Assembly: GCA_902806325.1 (NCBI GenBank)
Contig: CADCWE010000271.1
Location: 1 to 47,564, forward strand
Direction of reading: 5' to 3'
Length of the DNA: 47,564 nt
From: an uncultured Thermomicrobiales bacterium
GTDB taxonomy: Bacteria > Chloroflexota > Chloroflexia > Thermomicrobiales > UBA6265
Shown piece after piece: positions 1-8,980 of the stretch; positions within the stretch are counted from its first letter, which is position 1; each line of letters opens with the position of its first letter. The notes beneath the pieces were generated by a model, which saw only the letters and a program-made list of their open reading frames with translations, searched no databases and had not been told where the DNA came from. Made by a program: the position numbers and the translations under genes.

Positions 1-81
1 GCGGCGCCGCTGGTGGTCGTGTTTTTGTTCATGCAGCGCTACATCGTACAGGGCGTGCGGATGTCGGGGATCAAGGGCTAG
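1..81 (+). CDS. Carbohydrate ABC transporter permease, C-terminal end (partial)
   Basis: The first 26 codons before a TAG stop read as the end of a MalG-type inner-membrane permease. A hydrophobic helix (PLVVVFLFMQRYIV) is followed by a short polar tail with VQGVRMSGIKG. Sugar ABC permeases of the MalG family typically end in this way: 'QRYFVRGLT.GAVKG'. The rest of the gene, and presumably its partner permease and sugar-binding protein, lie to the left of the window. The substrate cannot be told from this fragment. Confidence 0.8.
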   Translation, partial: AAPLVVVFLFMQRYIVQGVRMSGIKG

Positions 82-115
82 GCGCACCGCGGTTCCGTCG
101 CCCCCGATGTCGGTG

Positions 116-186
116 GTCACTCGGAGCACGGCGAGGCGTTCCGTCGTCGCTCGGGAAACGGGATTGTTCGCCGCGCTCCGAATGAC
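116..186. repeat. Imperfect inverted repeat, copy 1 of an intergenic hairpin family
   Basis: The left arm at 116-136 (GTCACTCGGAGCACGGCGAG) and the reverse complement of the right arm at 166-186 (GTCATTCGGAGCGCGGCGAA) match at all but a few bases, with about 29 bases between them. A related inverted repeat sits at 8981-9053. Both lie between genes, here between the stop of the sugar permease and the end of a gene on the other strand. It could act as a transcript-end hairpin or be a small mobile palindrome. Confidence 0.55.
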
Positions 187-232
187 CCAGATATCGGTTG
201 ATGAGACCGAGCGATTCCGTCGTCCTGAGACG

Positions 233-517
233 CTATCGCAGCGCCGGGTTGTCCGGACCGGGACCTTCGATCGCGTGCAGGGTGCTGGCGCCGCGCCAGA
301 CATCGCCCTGGGCGTCTTGCCAGGCTTGGACCGGGATCACGGTCAGCACCTGTTCGGCGTCCGCGTACTGCCCTTCGGCGACGTAGTCGTCGATGATCCG
401 GGTCAGGGCTTCGTCGCCGGCCACTTCGCGTAATAGGGCGCTCTTGTCCACGCCCTGCGACCAGTCGAGGCCGGTCATCAGTCCGACCAGCGCTTCGCGC
501 ATCTCCGTGGCGTCCAT
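233..517 (-). CDS. Small hypothetical protein (94 aa)
   Basis: I do not recognise this family. The protein is acidic, soluble and predicted mostly helical, with no signal peptide or membrane segment. Its centre, around residues 20-60, reads LREVAGDEALTRIIDDYVAE followed by a Gln/Ala-rich stretch. The start is well supported: an AAAGGAG ribosome-binding site lies about 6 bases before the ATG at 517. The gene stands alone, with a long gap upstream and the inverted repeat at 116-186 downstream. Codon use (G/C in third positions) agrees with a real gene, but no function can be given. Confidence 0.6.
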   Translation of the reverse strand: MDATEMREALVGLMTGLDWSQGVDKSALLREVAGDEALTRIIDDYVAEGQYADAEQVLTVIPVQAWQDAQGDVWRGASTLHAIEGPGPDNPALR

Positions 518-1058
518 CGGTTCTCCTTTCGCGTAACGGCGTCCGCCAACGACCTCGGCAAGAACCGGGCCGGTCGCGGGTGTCCGGTATCCTATCTTGG
601 ACCATGGGTTACCCGGCGCTCGGGGCGAGGTGACGATTGGTCGAGCTTTCGGCGATGCGTCATCCCCCGTCCGCTTCGCTGTGGAGAGGACAACCGTGTC
701 GCGGCTTGGCCAACGCCCAGTAGGCGGTCCGCGCGACCTTGCCCACGTTCCGCCCCGGCCGCGTCGCCGGCATCGACGCGGGCGGGGCGCTGGCGCTGCT
801 CCCGGTGGAGGTGGCCGAGGCAGCGATTGCGGCGGACCGTTTTGGGGCGCGAACGGCGTTCGTGACCGGCGGCGTGTTCGGGTCGGCTCTCACCGCGCGG
901 GGGCTGCCGCACCTGGCCGGGCGAAGGTTGGAATGAGCTGGGGTTTACTCCGGGTCGCGGCGAACTGGGTGGTTTGGCCCGAAAGCCACCGATCGGGAGA
1001 AAGGCGATCGGTCCGTGGTCGACCGTATTCGCCGCTCCGATGGGACGGACATTCCCGC
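518..1058. other. 541-bp stretch with no convincing gene
   Basis: No confident gene is seen between the hypothetical gene and the DUF4385 gene. One weak plus-strand frame at 739-936 (TTG start, 65 codons, containing GRVAGIDAGGALALLP) has coding-like composition. It has no ribosome-binding site and no family I recognise, so it may be a remnant. Promoters for the flanking minus-strand gene at 517 must lie in this stretch, but no clear hexamers stand out. Confidence 0.4.
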
Positions 1059-1559
1059 CTAACCGATGTCACCGTCGCCGCCACCGCCCGGCGCCCGCGC
1101 GACGTGCTCCGCCTTCATCCGCGCGTAGACCGGATCCTGGCGGACTTGGACGTACTTGGCGTAGAAGATGGCGGCGGCTTCGGCTTTGACGGGGTCGTCC
1201 TGGCGCGGCAGGACCTCGCTCCGGTCGGCGTTCCACTTTCGGCCGCCCTTGTGGTTGGCGTAGCGGCGGGCGCGCGTCCAGCCCATCTGGAGGAATTTGC
1301 GCGCCATGTCCATACCGACGAAGTCGCCGTCCGCCTTGTATCGCTCGAAGCGAATGAAGAGCGCCTCGGAGGACTCCCGGGCGATCTCCGGCGTCTTGAA
1401 GCGCCAGAAGGGGAGAAGTTCTGACTTGTACGGTTCGACTAGCAGCACGCCCTGCTCGCCCTTGCCGACGCGGTAGAGATCCGGCCGCCGCCGGAAATCG
1501 GTCGTGGCGAAGTCCAGGCCATAGTCGAACGGCGGCTCCGGGATCCGATTCGACGGCAA
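1059..1559 (-). CDS. DUF4385 family protein
   Basis: The 166-residue product matches what I recall of the DUF4385 family. The N-terminal FDYGLDFATTDFRRRPDLYR is followed by VGKGEQGVLLVEPYKSELLP, then RFKTPEIARESSEALF, and near residues 80-105 DFVGMDMARKFLQMGWTRAR and RYANHKGGRKW. These blocks are nearly invariant in the family, whose function is unknown; it is cytosolic with no signal or membrane segment. The only start in frame just before the conserved block is TTG at 1559, with an AAAGG about 10 bases upstream. It ends 34 bases after the stop of the next gene's neighbour region, so it may be read through from the hydrolase gene upstream on the same strand only if transcription continues rightward genes to left; no terminator is evident between them. 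Confidence 0.85.
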   Translation of the reverse strand: MPSNRIPEPPFDYGLDFATTDFRRRPDLYRVGKGEQGVLLVEPYKSELLPFWRFKTPEIARESSEALFIRFERYKADGDFVGMDMARKFLQMGWTRARRYANHKGGRKWNADRSEVLPRQDDPVKAEAAAIFYAKYVQVRQDPVYARMKAEHVARAPGGGGDGDIG

Positions 1560-1593
1560 GGGCGGCGGCCTTTCGCGGCGTTGCGGTTCAGGC

Positions 1594-2997
1594 TCACGTC
1601 ACGGCAACGGCGGAGAGCACGGCGTGGGCCACCTGCGGCTTGGTGATGTCGCTGTGGCCACCGATGAAGGCGTCGGCCTTTAGGTTGTGGAGTTTGCCGG
1701 CGACGAAGGCGTAGGCGCCGCCGATATCCAGCAGGTCGCCGTCGACCGCCTCCGGGGTTTTCTGAGCGCCGTTGCGGCCGATGCCGCCGTAGCGATCGTT
1801 CTGGTCGCCGAGGGCGGAGGCGACTTGGCCCGCAATCTGGGACGCCAGCGGGTAGAGCTTGCCGACCGCGACGTCGTTCTTGGTGCAGGTGATGAGGATC
1901 GGTCCGGAGACCATGCCGCCGTCGACGACGCGGCGGAAGAAGCCGTCGCGGTCGCCGTCGTAGTCCCGCGCAAAGCCGTAGTGGGAGAACGCGGCTTGGA
2001 GCAGCGTCACGGTCGCGGGGGCGACCGGCGATTGCCCGTCCGGCCCGGCGGTGGCGGCGGCGACGAGACGCCCACCGAAGGAATGGCCGATCAGGTGTAG
2101 CTTCAACGCCGGGTGCGCGGCGCGGACTTCGCGCAACAGGCTGTTGACACCGCCGGCACCGACCGTACCCGCCCGCTCCTTCATCGCGTAGTAGGTGGTC
2201 AGGTTGAGCAGCTTTTGGGCGCCCGCCTTGATCCCGGAGACGAGGCCACCGACGCTAAACCCCGCGGCGGCACCCGAAGCGCCTGGTCCGCCGATCGAGG
2301 CCGCGCCGCCCGCACCCGAAAAGCCGCCCATGGTCGCCGCTCCGCCGGACATCGCGCCGCCGACCACTGATGCGCCGCCGACGCTGCCAGTCGGCCCCGC
2401 GCCACCGGCGGGAAGGACCGGGGCGCTGAGTCGTTGCAGGATCTCGTCGCCGGACAGGGAGACCAAGGCATCCTCGGCGTCTTCGGCGTCGGGGGCGCCT
2501 TGCGGCAGCAGCGAGACCAGCAACGCCACGAACCGGTCGCGCGCCGCCTGGTCGTTTTCCAGCTGGTCGACCAATTCCTTGGCCTGGTCCAGCTTGGCGT
2601 CCGCGGCTGGGTCGTCGAACAGCGCCTTGAGTTCGTCGAGGTGCGCCGTCAGCACCGCGCCCCCGGCGGTGCCAAAACCGGCCGCGCCGCCCGCCGTCTG
2701 CTCCTCCTCGGCGAACTTCTTCGACGGCCAGAGGACACCGATCGCGGCGAACCGGCGCCCGCTGAGCGTCCCGGCGTGCGCCCCGTCCAACTGCGCCCGG
2801 ACCTCCGCGAACAGGCGATCGTAGAGACTTCTCGCCTCGGCCATGTCGTTGTTCCAGCCGTGCGACACCACGAACAGGTCGGTCGGCGCCGCCTGCTCCA
2901 GCATCGCCAACAGGGCGTCAACCCCCGCCCGGTCGTGGACCGCGCCGTCTTTGGTGAACTCGACTTCCGCGTACGGGAACCCGTGGAGATCGGCCAT
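1594..2997 (-). CDS. Alpha/beta hydrolase with glycine/alanine-rich insert
   Basis: The 467-residue protein has a serine-hydrolase fold. A strand and turn (LFVVSHGWNND, about 41-51) form the likely oxyanion region. The nucleophile elbow GHSFGG puts Ser306 in place, Asp375 sits in CTKNDVAVG, and His448 in FIGGHSDIT, completing a plausible triad. Between the N-terminal part and the elbow lies a low-complexity Gly/Ala-rich run (about 198-260) that is probably a flexible linker or loop. There is no signal peptide. The start chosen is the second ATG at 2997, because the AAAAGGAG site lies inside the codons that follow the upstream ATG at 3018. The subtilisin-like protease gene ends 112 bases upstream on the same strand, so the two may be co-transcribed. 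Substrate unknown. Confidence 0.75.
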   Translation of the reverse strand: MADLHGFPYAEVEFTKDGAVHDRAGVDALLAMLEQAAPTDLFVVSHGWNNDMAEARSLYDRLFAEVRAQLDGAHAGTLSGRRFAAIGVLWPSKKFAEEEQTAGGAAGFGTAGGAVLTAHLDELKALFDDPAADAKLDQAKELVDQLENDQAARDRFVALLVSLLPQGAPDAEDAEDALVSLSGDEILQRLSAPVLPAGGAGPTGSVGGASVVGGAMSGGAATMGGFSGAGGAASIGGPGASGAAAGFSVGGLVSGIKAGAQKLLNLTTYYAMKERAGTVGAGGVNSLLREVRAAHPALKLHLIGHSFGGRLVAAATAGPDGQSPVAPATVTLLQAAFSHYGFARDYDGDRDGFFRRVVDGGMVSGPILITCTKNDVAVGKLYPLASQIAGQVASALGDQNDRYGGIGRNGAQKTPEAVDGDLLDIGGAYAFVAGKLHNLKADAFIGGHSDITKPQVAHAVLSAVAVT

Positions 2998-3109
2998 CGG
3001 TACACTCCTTTTCAACAAGGCGGTGGGCGGTAGGCGGTAGGGATGACGGCGACGTCCCGCCCCGGTCCCCAGCCCTCGGTCCTCTCCCGTCGTCCTTCCG
3101 CCGACCGCC

Positions 3110-4780
3110 TCAAACGTGCTGCATCGCCCGCATCAAATCGACGAGGCCGCGGCCCTGGAAATTGCGGTCGCGTTTGAGGTCGGTGGCGGTGTCGAGGAAG
3201 ATTTCCTTGACGCGGTCGGTTTGGCCGATGAACTCGCGGCGCTCGGAGAGAAACGCGGCGATCACTCCGGAGACGTGGGGGGCGGCCATGCTGGTGCCGC
3301 TGTCCTCGACGTAGAGGCCGAATTGGTCGGGATCGGCGAGACCGGCCGAGGCGATCACGTTGGCCCGGCGCTGTCCGGCGGCGCAGGAGAGAATCTTTTC
3401 GCCGGGGGCGACCAGGTCCGGTTTGAGGCGGCCGTCCCCGGTTGGACCTTTGGAAGAGAAGTAGGAGACGCCGTAGACGTGGGGGCTGTCGCGGTGGGTG
3501 GCGCCGACGGTGATCGCCTGCTCGGCGTTGCCGGGATCGTTGATCGTCAGGTCCATCCCGGACGGCACCGAGCCGCGGGCGGCGGTCGCATTCCAGCCGT
3601 AGCCGGTGTTGCCGGCGGCGACGACGACGACCACGCCGGAGCGGACCAGGCGGTCCACCTCAACGCAGAGCGGGCTTTGCCCGCAGGCGAACCACTCCGG
3701 CAGAAAGTCGTAGCCGACGCTCATGTTGACGCCGTGGATGAGGAGGCGCCGCCCGTAGCCGTTGATCATCTGGATCTGCTCGATCGCGGCGATCATGTTG
3801 CTGGCCTCGCCGCGTCCGGCGTCGTCGAGCACCTTCATGCTGACGATCTTGCAGCGCGGCGCCATGCCGGAGATGTATTCCTCGACGATCTGCTGGTGGG
3901 TCTCCTGCCCGCGTTCGTCACGGTGCCGGGCCAGGGCCAGGATCCGCTTCGGGGGCGGCGCGCCGTTGGCCGCAACCGCAGTGTGTCCGTTCAATGTCCC
4001 CATTTCGCCGGCGATGATCCCGGCGACGTGCGTTCCGTGGCCAAACTGGTCCCGTAAGGGTTGCTCGGGCGTCCCGGCCGCGGTGAAGTCTCGGTGGCGC
4101 AGCGGCTCCTGAAGCGTCAGGTTCTCGTGACGGGCAAAGTGGGGGTGAGACGCGTCGACACCGGAGTCGAGGACCGCCCAGACGATGTCCTCGCCCGACG
4201 CGGAAAAGGTGTTCCGCGCGGCGTCCGCCTTGACGGTGCTGATGGACTTGGTGATCAGCGCCTTGATCGGGAAATCCGGCCAGATCCGGTAGATTGAACG
4301 GTGGACGATCCCCGCGCCGCGCTTTTCGCTGATCACGGTCGGCTCGATTTGGTTGTCGAGGCGGACAAGCTCCTGAATCACCGGACCTTCCAAGCGACCG
4401 AACAGGTACTGCTGGCTGAACTTGGCGTCGTTGATCCCTTGGCTGGCACCCGACCCCGCGCGGGCGATCGCCTGCATCACCCGCACCGCGGCCAGGCGAC
4501 GGGCGTCGTCGCGGCCCTGTGCGTACTCCAGGTTGACCTCGATGATCACCGAGCGAAGCTCCGGTGGCGGGATGGGGGCCTCCGGGTGTTCCTTACCCGC
4601 GGTCTCGCGGCGTCGACCTTCCTGCTGCAGCTCCCGGAGCAGCGGGATCGAGATCACGGTTTTGTCGAGCGTCTCCGGGATGAACCCGACTTGGTCGGGG
4701 TCTGCGGCCGGCAGCGGCGTGGTGGACACCGGATCGACCGGTTCCGGCGACGGCGGGGCGTGCGGCTGGTCGTCGGTCAT
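3110..4780 (-). CDS. S8 family (subtilisin-like) serine protease
   Basis: The 556-residue protein carries the complete subtilase triad: Asp205 in VWAVLDSGVD, His248 in DQFGHGTHVAG and Ser497 in SGTSMAAPHVSG, with the oxyanion Asn391 in VVAAGNTGYG. The first 190 residues form a charged, Pro-rich start followed by an alpha/beta region that may be a propeptide or adaptor. No signal peptide is visible, so the enzyme may be cytosolic or exported by another route. The ATG at 4780 has GAGGTG 6 bases upstream. The alpha/beta hydrolase gene follows 112 bases downstream. Two palindromes sit directly upstream of the start (4802-4862). The family cleaves proteins or peptides; the target here is unknown. 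Confidence 0.93.
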   Translation of the reverse strand: MTDDQPHAPPSPEPVDPVSTTPLPAADPDQVGFIPETLDKTVISIPLLRELQQEGRRRETAGKEHPEAPIPPPELRSVIIEVNLEYAQGRDDARRLAAVRVMQAIARAGSGASQGINDAKFSQQYLFGRLEGPVIQELVRLDNQIEPTVISEKRGAGIVHRSIYRIWPDFPIKALITKSISTVKADAARNTFSASGEDIVWAVLDSGVDASHPHFARHENLTLQEPLRHRDFTAAGTPEQPLRDQFGHGTHVAGIIAGEMGTLNGHTAVAANGAPPPKRILALARHRDERGQETHQQIVEEYISGMAPRCKIVSMKVLDDAGRGEASNMIAAIEQIQMINGYGRRLLIHGVNMSVGYDFLPEWFACGQSPLCVEVDRLVRSGVVVVVAAGNTGYGWNATAARGSVPSGMDLTINDPGNAEQAITVGATHRDSPHVYGVSYFSSKGPTGDGRLKPDLVAPGEKILSCAAGQRRANVIASAGLADPDQFGLYVEDSGTSMAAPHVSGVIAAFLSERREFIGQTDRVKEIFLDTATDLKRDRNFQGRGLVDLMRAMQHV

Positions 4781-4801
4781 CGGGCACCTCGGTTCGCGTG
4801 G

Positions 4802-4862
4802 GGTGGCGCTGGCGCCACCGCAAACGGTCGCTCCGGGTCGGGTCGGCGCCGGCGCCGACCCG
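4802..4862. promoter_or_regulatory. Two strong palindromes upstream of the S8 protease gene
   Basis: At 4802-4819 GGTGGCGC and its complement flank a 2-base centre. At 4839-4862 there is a perfect 24-bp palindrome with half-site CGGGTCGGCGCC. Both contain GGCGCC, and their centres are 40 bp apart, about four helical turns. They lie 22-82 bases before the protease start, in the gap to the divergent MFS gene at 5100. They could be paired operator sites or 5' untranslated hairpins. The rest of the 319-bp gap (4781-5099) shows no gene. Confidence 0.45.
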
Positions 4863-5099
4863 GTTCCGGTCTGGGGTGGTAGGGTCCCGTCTTGCCTTGG
4901 CCATTATCCTGCATCCGCCAGAACGCGCTGACAACCGCACGATGACGGATATTGCGGCGCGGTGTGGTGGGCGCTCTACGTAGTTCTTTCCCGCGATGGT
5001 GGGTGACCCTGGGTCTCGGAACTGGCAGCGTCCAGGCTCGGGCTCGACCCGGCCGGGCTGGACTCGATTCCCGAATCCCCATTCAGGTCAGGAGCCGCG

Positions 5100-6353
5100 A
5101 TGGCCACGGCGATGGCGAAGGTCAAGCTGAGGGCCGCCGATCGGCGCACCCGGCGCCGCGGGTTGACGGTGCTGCTGCTGGACACGTTTCTGATGTGGGG
5201 CGGGTTCTTCATGGTGGTGCCGCTGATCTCGGTCCACTTCGTGGACGGGTTGGGGTGGGCGGCGGGGTCGGTCGGGTTGGTGCTGGCGGTGCGGCAATTG
5301 ACCCAGCAGGGGTTCGCCGCCGTCGGTGGGGTCCTGGCGGACCGGTGGGGGGCCAAGGGGCCGATCTGCGCCGGGCTGCTGGTGCGCGGAATCGGGTTTG
5401 GCTCGATGGCCTGGGCCGACAGCCTGGCGGTCTTGTTCCTGACGGTGGCCGTCTCCGCGATCGGCGGGGCGCTGTTCGAGGCCCCAAAGTCGGCGGCCAT
5501 CGCGGCGCTGACCGAGCAGGCGACGCGGGCGCGCTTCTACGCCCTGGCCGGGGTGGTCGCCGGACTGGGGTTGACGATCGGTCCGTTGGTCGGGTCGTTC
5601 TTGCTCGGGGTCGGCTTCGACGCGGTGGCGTTGACGGCCGGCGGATGTTTCGCGCTGACCGCGACGGTCACGTTCTTGTTCCTGCCGCCGGTGCGCGTCG
5701 CGAGCGGCGAGGGAACGTTGTTCGCCGGAGTCGGGTTGGCGCTGCGGGACCGCTCCTTCCTGGGCTTCAACATCTTGCTGATGGGGTATTGGTTTCTCTG
5801 GGTTCAGATGGTGATCTCGATCCCGCTGGTGGCAACCGCGATCGCCGGCACCGGGCGGGCGGTCAGTTGGGTCTACGCGGTCAACGCCGGGTTATCGATC
5901 CTGCTTCAATACCCGATGCTGCGCCTGGGCGAGCGGTGGCTGCGGCCGATGCCGATCCTGATCATCGGGGTGGGCTTGATGGGCTTGGGGTTGGCCGGGA
6001 TCGCGGTCGCGGGGTCGTTGGCGGGGTTGTTGGGATGCGTGGCCGCGTTCTCGATCGGCTCGTTGCTGGCTTCGCCGACGCAGCAGACGGTCTCCGCGGA
6101 GTTGGCCAACCCGGTTGCGCTCGGGTCCTACTTTGCGGTCGGCTCGTTGGCACTGGCGATCGGCGGCGGTCTCGGCAACTATGCGGGCGGCTTGCTCTAC
6201 GAGGTCGGGCACAGCCTCTCGCGGCCCGAGCTCCCGTGGCTGGTCTTTGGTGGCGTTGGGGCGGCGACGACCGCTGGACTGGTTGTCTTTCATCGGAGGC
6301 GGGAGCGAAGCGAGCGCGCCAGGTCATCGGCGCCTATCGCCGCGGCGGGTTGA
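5100..6353 (+). CDS. MFS transporter (12-TM drug/solute exporter type)
   Basis: The 417-residue protein has the layout of a major facilitator: about 12 hydrophobic segments, with the first helix at about 20-40. The inter-helix 2-3 motif is seen as GGVLADRWGAKGPI (about 79-92), the MFS signature A (GGxLADRxGRKP). The sequence APKSAAIAALTEQATRARFYAL after helix 4 recalls MdtH-like exporters. It ends with a basic tail (HRRRERSERARSS). The ATG at 5100 has AGGAG 5 bases upstream. The gene is divergent from the S8 protease and converges on the M50 protease gene, whose stop is 45 bases away. Substrate unknown; proton-driven export is inferred from the family. Confidence 0.88.
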   Translation: MATAMAKVKLRAADRRTRRRGLTVLLLDTFLMWGGFFMVVPLISVHFVDGLGWAAGSVGLVLAVRQLTQQGFAAVGGVLADRWGAKGPICAGLLVRGIGFGSMAWADSLAVLFLTVAVSAIGGALFEAPKSAAIAALTEQATRARFYALAGVVAGLGLTIGPLVGSFLLGVGFDAVALTAGGCFALTATVTFLFLPPVRVASGEGTLFAGVGLALRDRSFLGFNILLMGYWFLWVQMVISIPLVATAIAGTGRAVSWVYAVNAGLSILLQYPMLRLGERWLRPMPILIIGVGLMGLGLAGIAVAGSLAGLLGCVAAFSIGSLLASPTQQTVSAELANPVALGSYFAVGSLALAIGGGLGNYAGGLLYEVGHSLSRPELPWLVFGGVGAATTAGLVVFHRRRERSERARSSAPIAAAG

Positions 6354-6398
6354 TCCGCCTGGACGATCGGATCTCCGGCACCGGTCGGTCGCGCACCG

Positions 6399-7424
6399 CT
6401 AGGCGTTGCCAACACCGACAGCCGGTTGCCAGGCGTCGACCGCTTCCATTCCCAGGCGAAGGGCCAGCGTCAGGTCATCGGCCGTAACCGGCGGCATCAC
6501 CCGCTGGAGGGCGCGACGATCCGGCACCGTGCCGGAATGGGCCGGAAGCAGAAGGCCGAACAGCTCGATTGCGCCGTCCGATCGGTCCGCCGCGACGATG
6601 GCGCGGGCACCGGCGTCCCAGGCGAGCACCAAGACGGTCCGGGCTCCTTCTTGGCGCAGATCCAGCTCGGTTGGCGAGACCCACCCGGCACGAACCCGCG
6701 CCGCGGCCTCGGTGAAGAGTTGGCCGAGCGGCGTCGCCGCGATCGCGGCGCGGGCGGCCGGGGACCGGCGCAATCCGCCGAGCGGTCCCCGTTCGACGCC
6801 GCCGGGCAGATCGGTCAGGTAGCTGATCCGGGCGCGGACGCGCGGTTGGCGCCAGGCCCACCAGGAACCACCAAGGATCGCGGCGTGGCCGATGAAGATG
6901 GCTAGGCTCACGGCAGGCTCACCGCCGAAATACATCTGGCGCCAGTCGCCGTCGAGACTGGAGATCAGGTCGAGGGCGGGGTAGAAAACCAGGGCATTGA
7001 CCCCGGAGAGCAGCGCGAATTGGAGCAGCAGCTCGTTGACGGCGGCGCGCAACGGCGGCCTGGTCAGGAATACGACGGCGCCGGCGCCGGCGGACAACAC
7101 CACGTTGACCAGCGGACCGGCGAGGGCGACGACGATCCGCTGGGCGTCGCTGAACGGCTCCCGGTAGGCGACGAAACCGGCGAAGACGTAGAACCCGAAG
7201 TCGATGACCCGGCCACCGAACGACCAGACGGCGATCGCGTGCCCCAGCTCGTGCAGGGCGACGGAGACCGGCACCAGGACGAAGAACGCCGCTTGCTGGA
7301 CGAGGGCGCGGTCCTCGGGGGTGAAGCGACGGTCGAACGTCGCCCGCCAGTTGGTCGCCAACCGACGGATCACCGGGATCCCGATCAGGACATAGAACAG
7401 GCTCAGCAGCGCGAATCCGCCCAT
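6399..7424 (-). CDS. M50 family (site-2 protease-like) membrane metalloprotease
   Basis: The 341-residue protein has the zinc motif HELGH at 58-62 within a transmembrane helix, flanked by further membrane helices. A second motif typical of S2P-type proteases is seen as NALVFYPALDLISSLDGDW (about 143-161), whose LDGD supplies the third metal ligand. The C-terminal 140 residues are soluble and unrecognised. The start is placed at ATG 7424, since upstream codons are Arg/Pro/Ser-rich shadow sequence over the MFS gene. It begins 13 bases after the stop of that MFS gene and is probably in the same transcript. Family members cleave membrane-bound substrates; this one's target is unknown. Confidence 0.85.
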   Translation of the reverse strand: MGGFALLSLFYVLIGIPVIRRLATNWRATFDRRFTPEDRALVQQAAFFVLVPVSVALHELGHAIAVWSFGGRVIDFGFYVFAGFVAYREPFSDAQRIVVALAGPLVNVVLSAGAGAVVFLTRPPLRAAVNELLLQFALLSGVNALVFYPALDLISSLDGDWRQMYFGGEPAVSLAIFIGHAAILGGSWWAWRQPRVRARISYLTDLPGGVERGPLGGLRRSPAARAAIAATPLGQLFTEAAARVRAGWVSPTELDLRQEGARTVLVLAWDAGARAIVAADRSDGAIELFGLLLPAHSGTVPDRRALQRVMPPVTADDLTLALRLGMEAVDAWQPAVGVGNA

Positions 7425-7437
7425 CGGTCGCCGGCCC

Positions 7438-8832
7438 CTACGGACCCGGCGCCGGGTGGCGCGCGCCGGGGAGGGACGGTGCCGCCGGAAGCGGTGGAGA
7501 AGCGAGTTGATCTTTGGTGGTCGAGCGCGCGGTTGCGTTCCAGGCCGCGCCGACACCGATCGTGCCGATGACGACGATCGCCCCGCCGAGCAGGACCGAA
7601 GCTGGCGTGCCGAAGAGTCGAGCAGTGCCACCGGCGAAGAGCGCGCCGATCGGGGTCGAGCCGGCAAACACGGTCATGTAGATGCTCATCACGCGGCCCC
7701 GGAGGGCGTCCGGGGCGTTGGTCTGGACGAAGGTGTTGGCCGTCGCCATTGCGGAGCTCATCGCAAACCCGATCGCGACCAGGATCGCCATCCCGGCGGC
7801 AAAATGGAGCGGCACCGCACCCGCCCACGCGAGCGCGATCTCGGCCGCGCCAAAAACCAGGGCCATCGCCAGCATCGTCTGGCGCCGTGGGCGTTTGGCT
7901 TTGAAGGCGAGGGCCAGCGCCCCGGCCAGCGAACCAACGCCCATCGAAGCCATCAGGACGCCAAACCCGCCGGCACCGATGTCAAACTCGTTCTTGGCCA
8001 GCAGCGGCACCCAAACGTTGAAGTTCATCCCAAAGGTGGCGACGACGGCCACCAGCAGGATTGGCAGCAAGACCACCGGTGTGGTTCGAACGTAGGTCAA
8101 CCCCTCCTTGAGTTGACTGATACCGCTCTTCTCAGAGCGTCCCGTCACAGCCGGCGCGATCCGCATCGCGGCCAGCCCGAACAGCACCGGGACGTACGAC
8201 ACGGTGTTGGCGACGAAGCAGATGGTGGCGCCGACGCTGGCCAGGAGCAATCCGGCCAGCGCGGGACCGACGATCCGGCTGGCATTGAACAGGGCGGAGT
8301 TGAGTGCGACCGCGTTCATCAGATCGGCCTTGCCGACCATCTCGGCAACGAACGCCTGTCGAGCCGGCATGTCGAAGGCGTTGACCACCCCAAAGGCGAG
8401 CGCCAACGCGTAGATGTGCCACAACTCCACGGCGCCGGTGCCGACCAGGGTCGCCAGCACCGCCGCGACGGCCCCCGCGAAGCTCTGGGAGATCAAGAGC
8501 AAGCGCCGCTTCGGGATCCGATCGGCGACCACTCCGCCGTACAGGCCGAAAAAGAGCATCGGACCGAACTGGCAAACGTTGACCAATCCGAGTTGGAATG
8601 CGGAGTCCGTCATGCTCAAGACGAGCCACGACTGGGCCAGGGACTGCATCCACGTCCCGGTCAGGGAGAACATCTGGGTGAAGAAGAAGATCCGGTAGTT
8701 GCGATGACGGAGGGCGGCGAAGCCGTTGCGCAGTCCTCCGGCCCGTGCGCCAGCGTCCGCCTTTGGTTCGTCGTCCGGCGGCGAGGTGACCGTGCTCGCG
8801 ATGTTCGATGGTCGTTCCGGTTCCCGACTCAT
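7438..8832 (-). CDS. MFS transporter, DHA3/enterobactin-exporter (MFS_3) type
   Basis: The 464-residue protein begins with about 45 polar residues. Then comes GFAALRHRNYRIFFFTQMFSLTGTWMQS, the typical opening of the MFS_3/NreB/EntS exporter group. It is followed by about 12 membrane helices, and the loop 2-3 motif reads GGVVADRIPKRRLLL. FDMPARQAFVAEMVGKADL in the middle loop is also characteristic (PxRQAFVxEMV). The start is set at ATG 8832 rather than the far upstream frame start at 9045, because the upstream codons look non-coding and overlap the inverted repeat at 8981-9053. The M50 protease gene follows after 13 bases. Substrate unknown. Confidence 0.88.
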   Translation of the reverse strand: MSREPERPSNIASTVTSPPDDEPKADAGARAGGLRNGFAALRHRNYRIFFFTQMFSLTGTWMQSLAQSWLVLSMTDSAFQLGLVNVCQFGPMLFFGLYGGVVADRIPKRRLLLISQSFAGAVAAVLATLVGTGAVELWHIYALALAFGVVNAFDMPARQAFVAEMVGKADLMNAVALNSALFNASRIVGPALAGLLLASVGATICFVANTVSYVPVLFGLAAMRIAPAVTGRSEKSGISQLKEGLTYVRTTPVVLLPILLVAVVATFGMNFNVWVPLLAKNEFDIGAGGFGVLMASMGVGSLAGALALAFKAKRPRRQTMLAMALVFGAAEIALAWAGAVPLHFAAGMAILVAIGFAMSSAMATANTFVQTNAPDALRGRVMSIYMTVFAGSTPIGALFAGGTARLFGTPASVLLGGAIVVIGTIGVGAAWNATARSTTKDQLASPPLPAAPSLPGARHPAPGP

Positions 8833-8980
8833 GCCCCGTTCCACGCTCCTGGCCCTGATTGCCCGAGCGTCGGCTAGGGCATCGCCTGTCGCCGGTATTC
8901 TCGCACGCGGTGGGCCAAGGGGCGGTGTCTGGGCACCCGATAGCCGCGCGCAACGCCGGATCCGTGCGCCTAACCTTCTA

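Noticed and set aside
739-936. Plus-strand 65-codon frame starting TTG
   Set aside because: Coding-like third positions but no ribosome site, no recognisable domain and a short length; it could be a remnant, so it is not listed as a gene.
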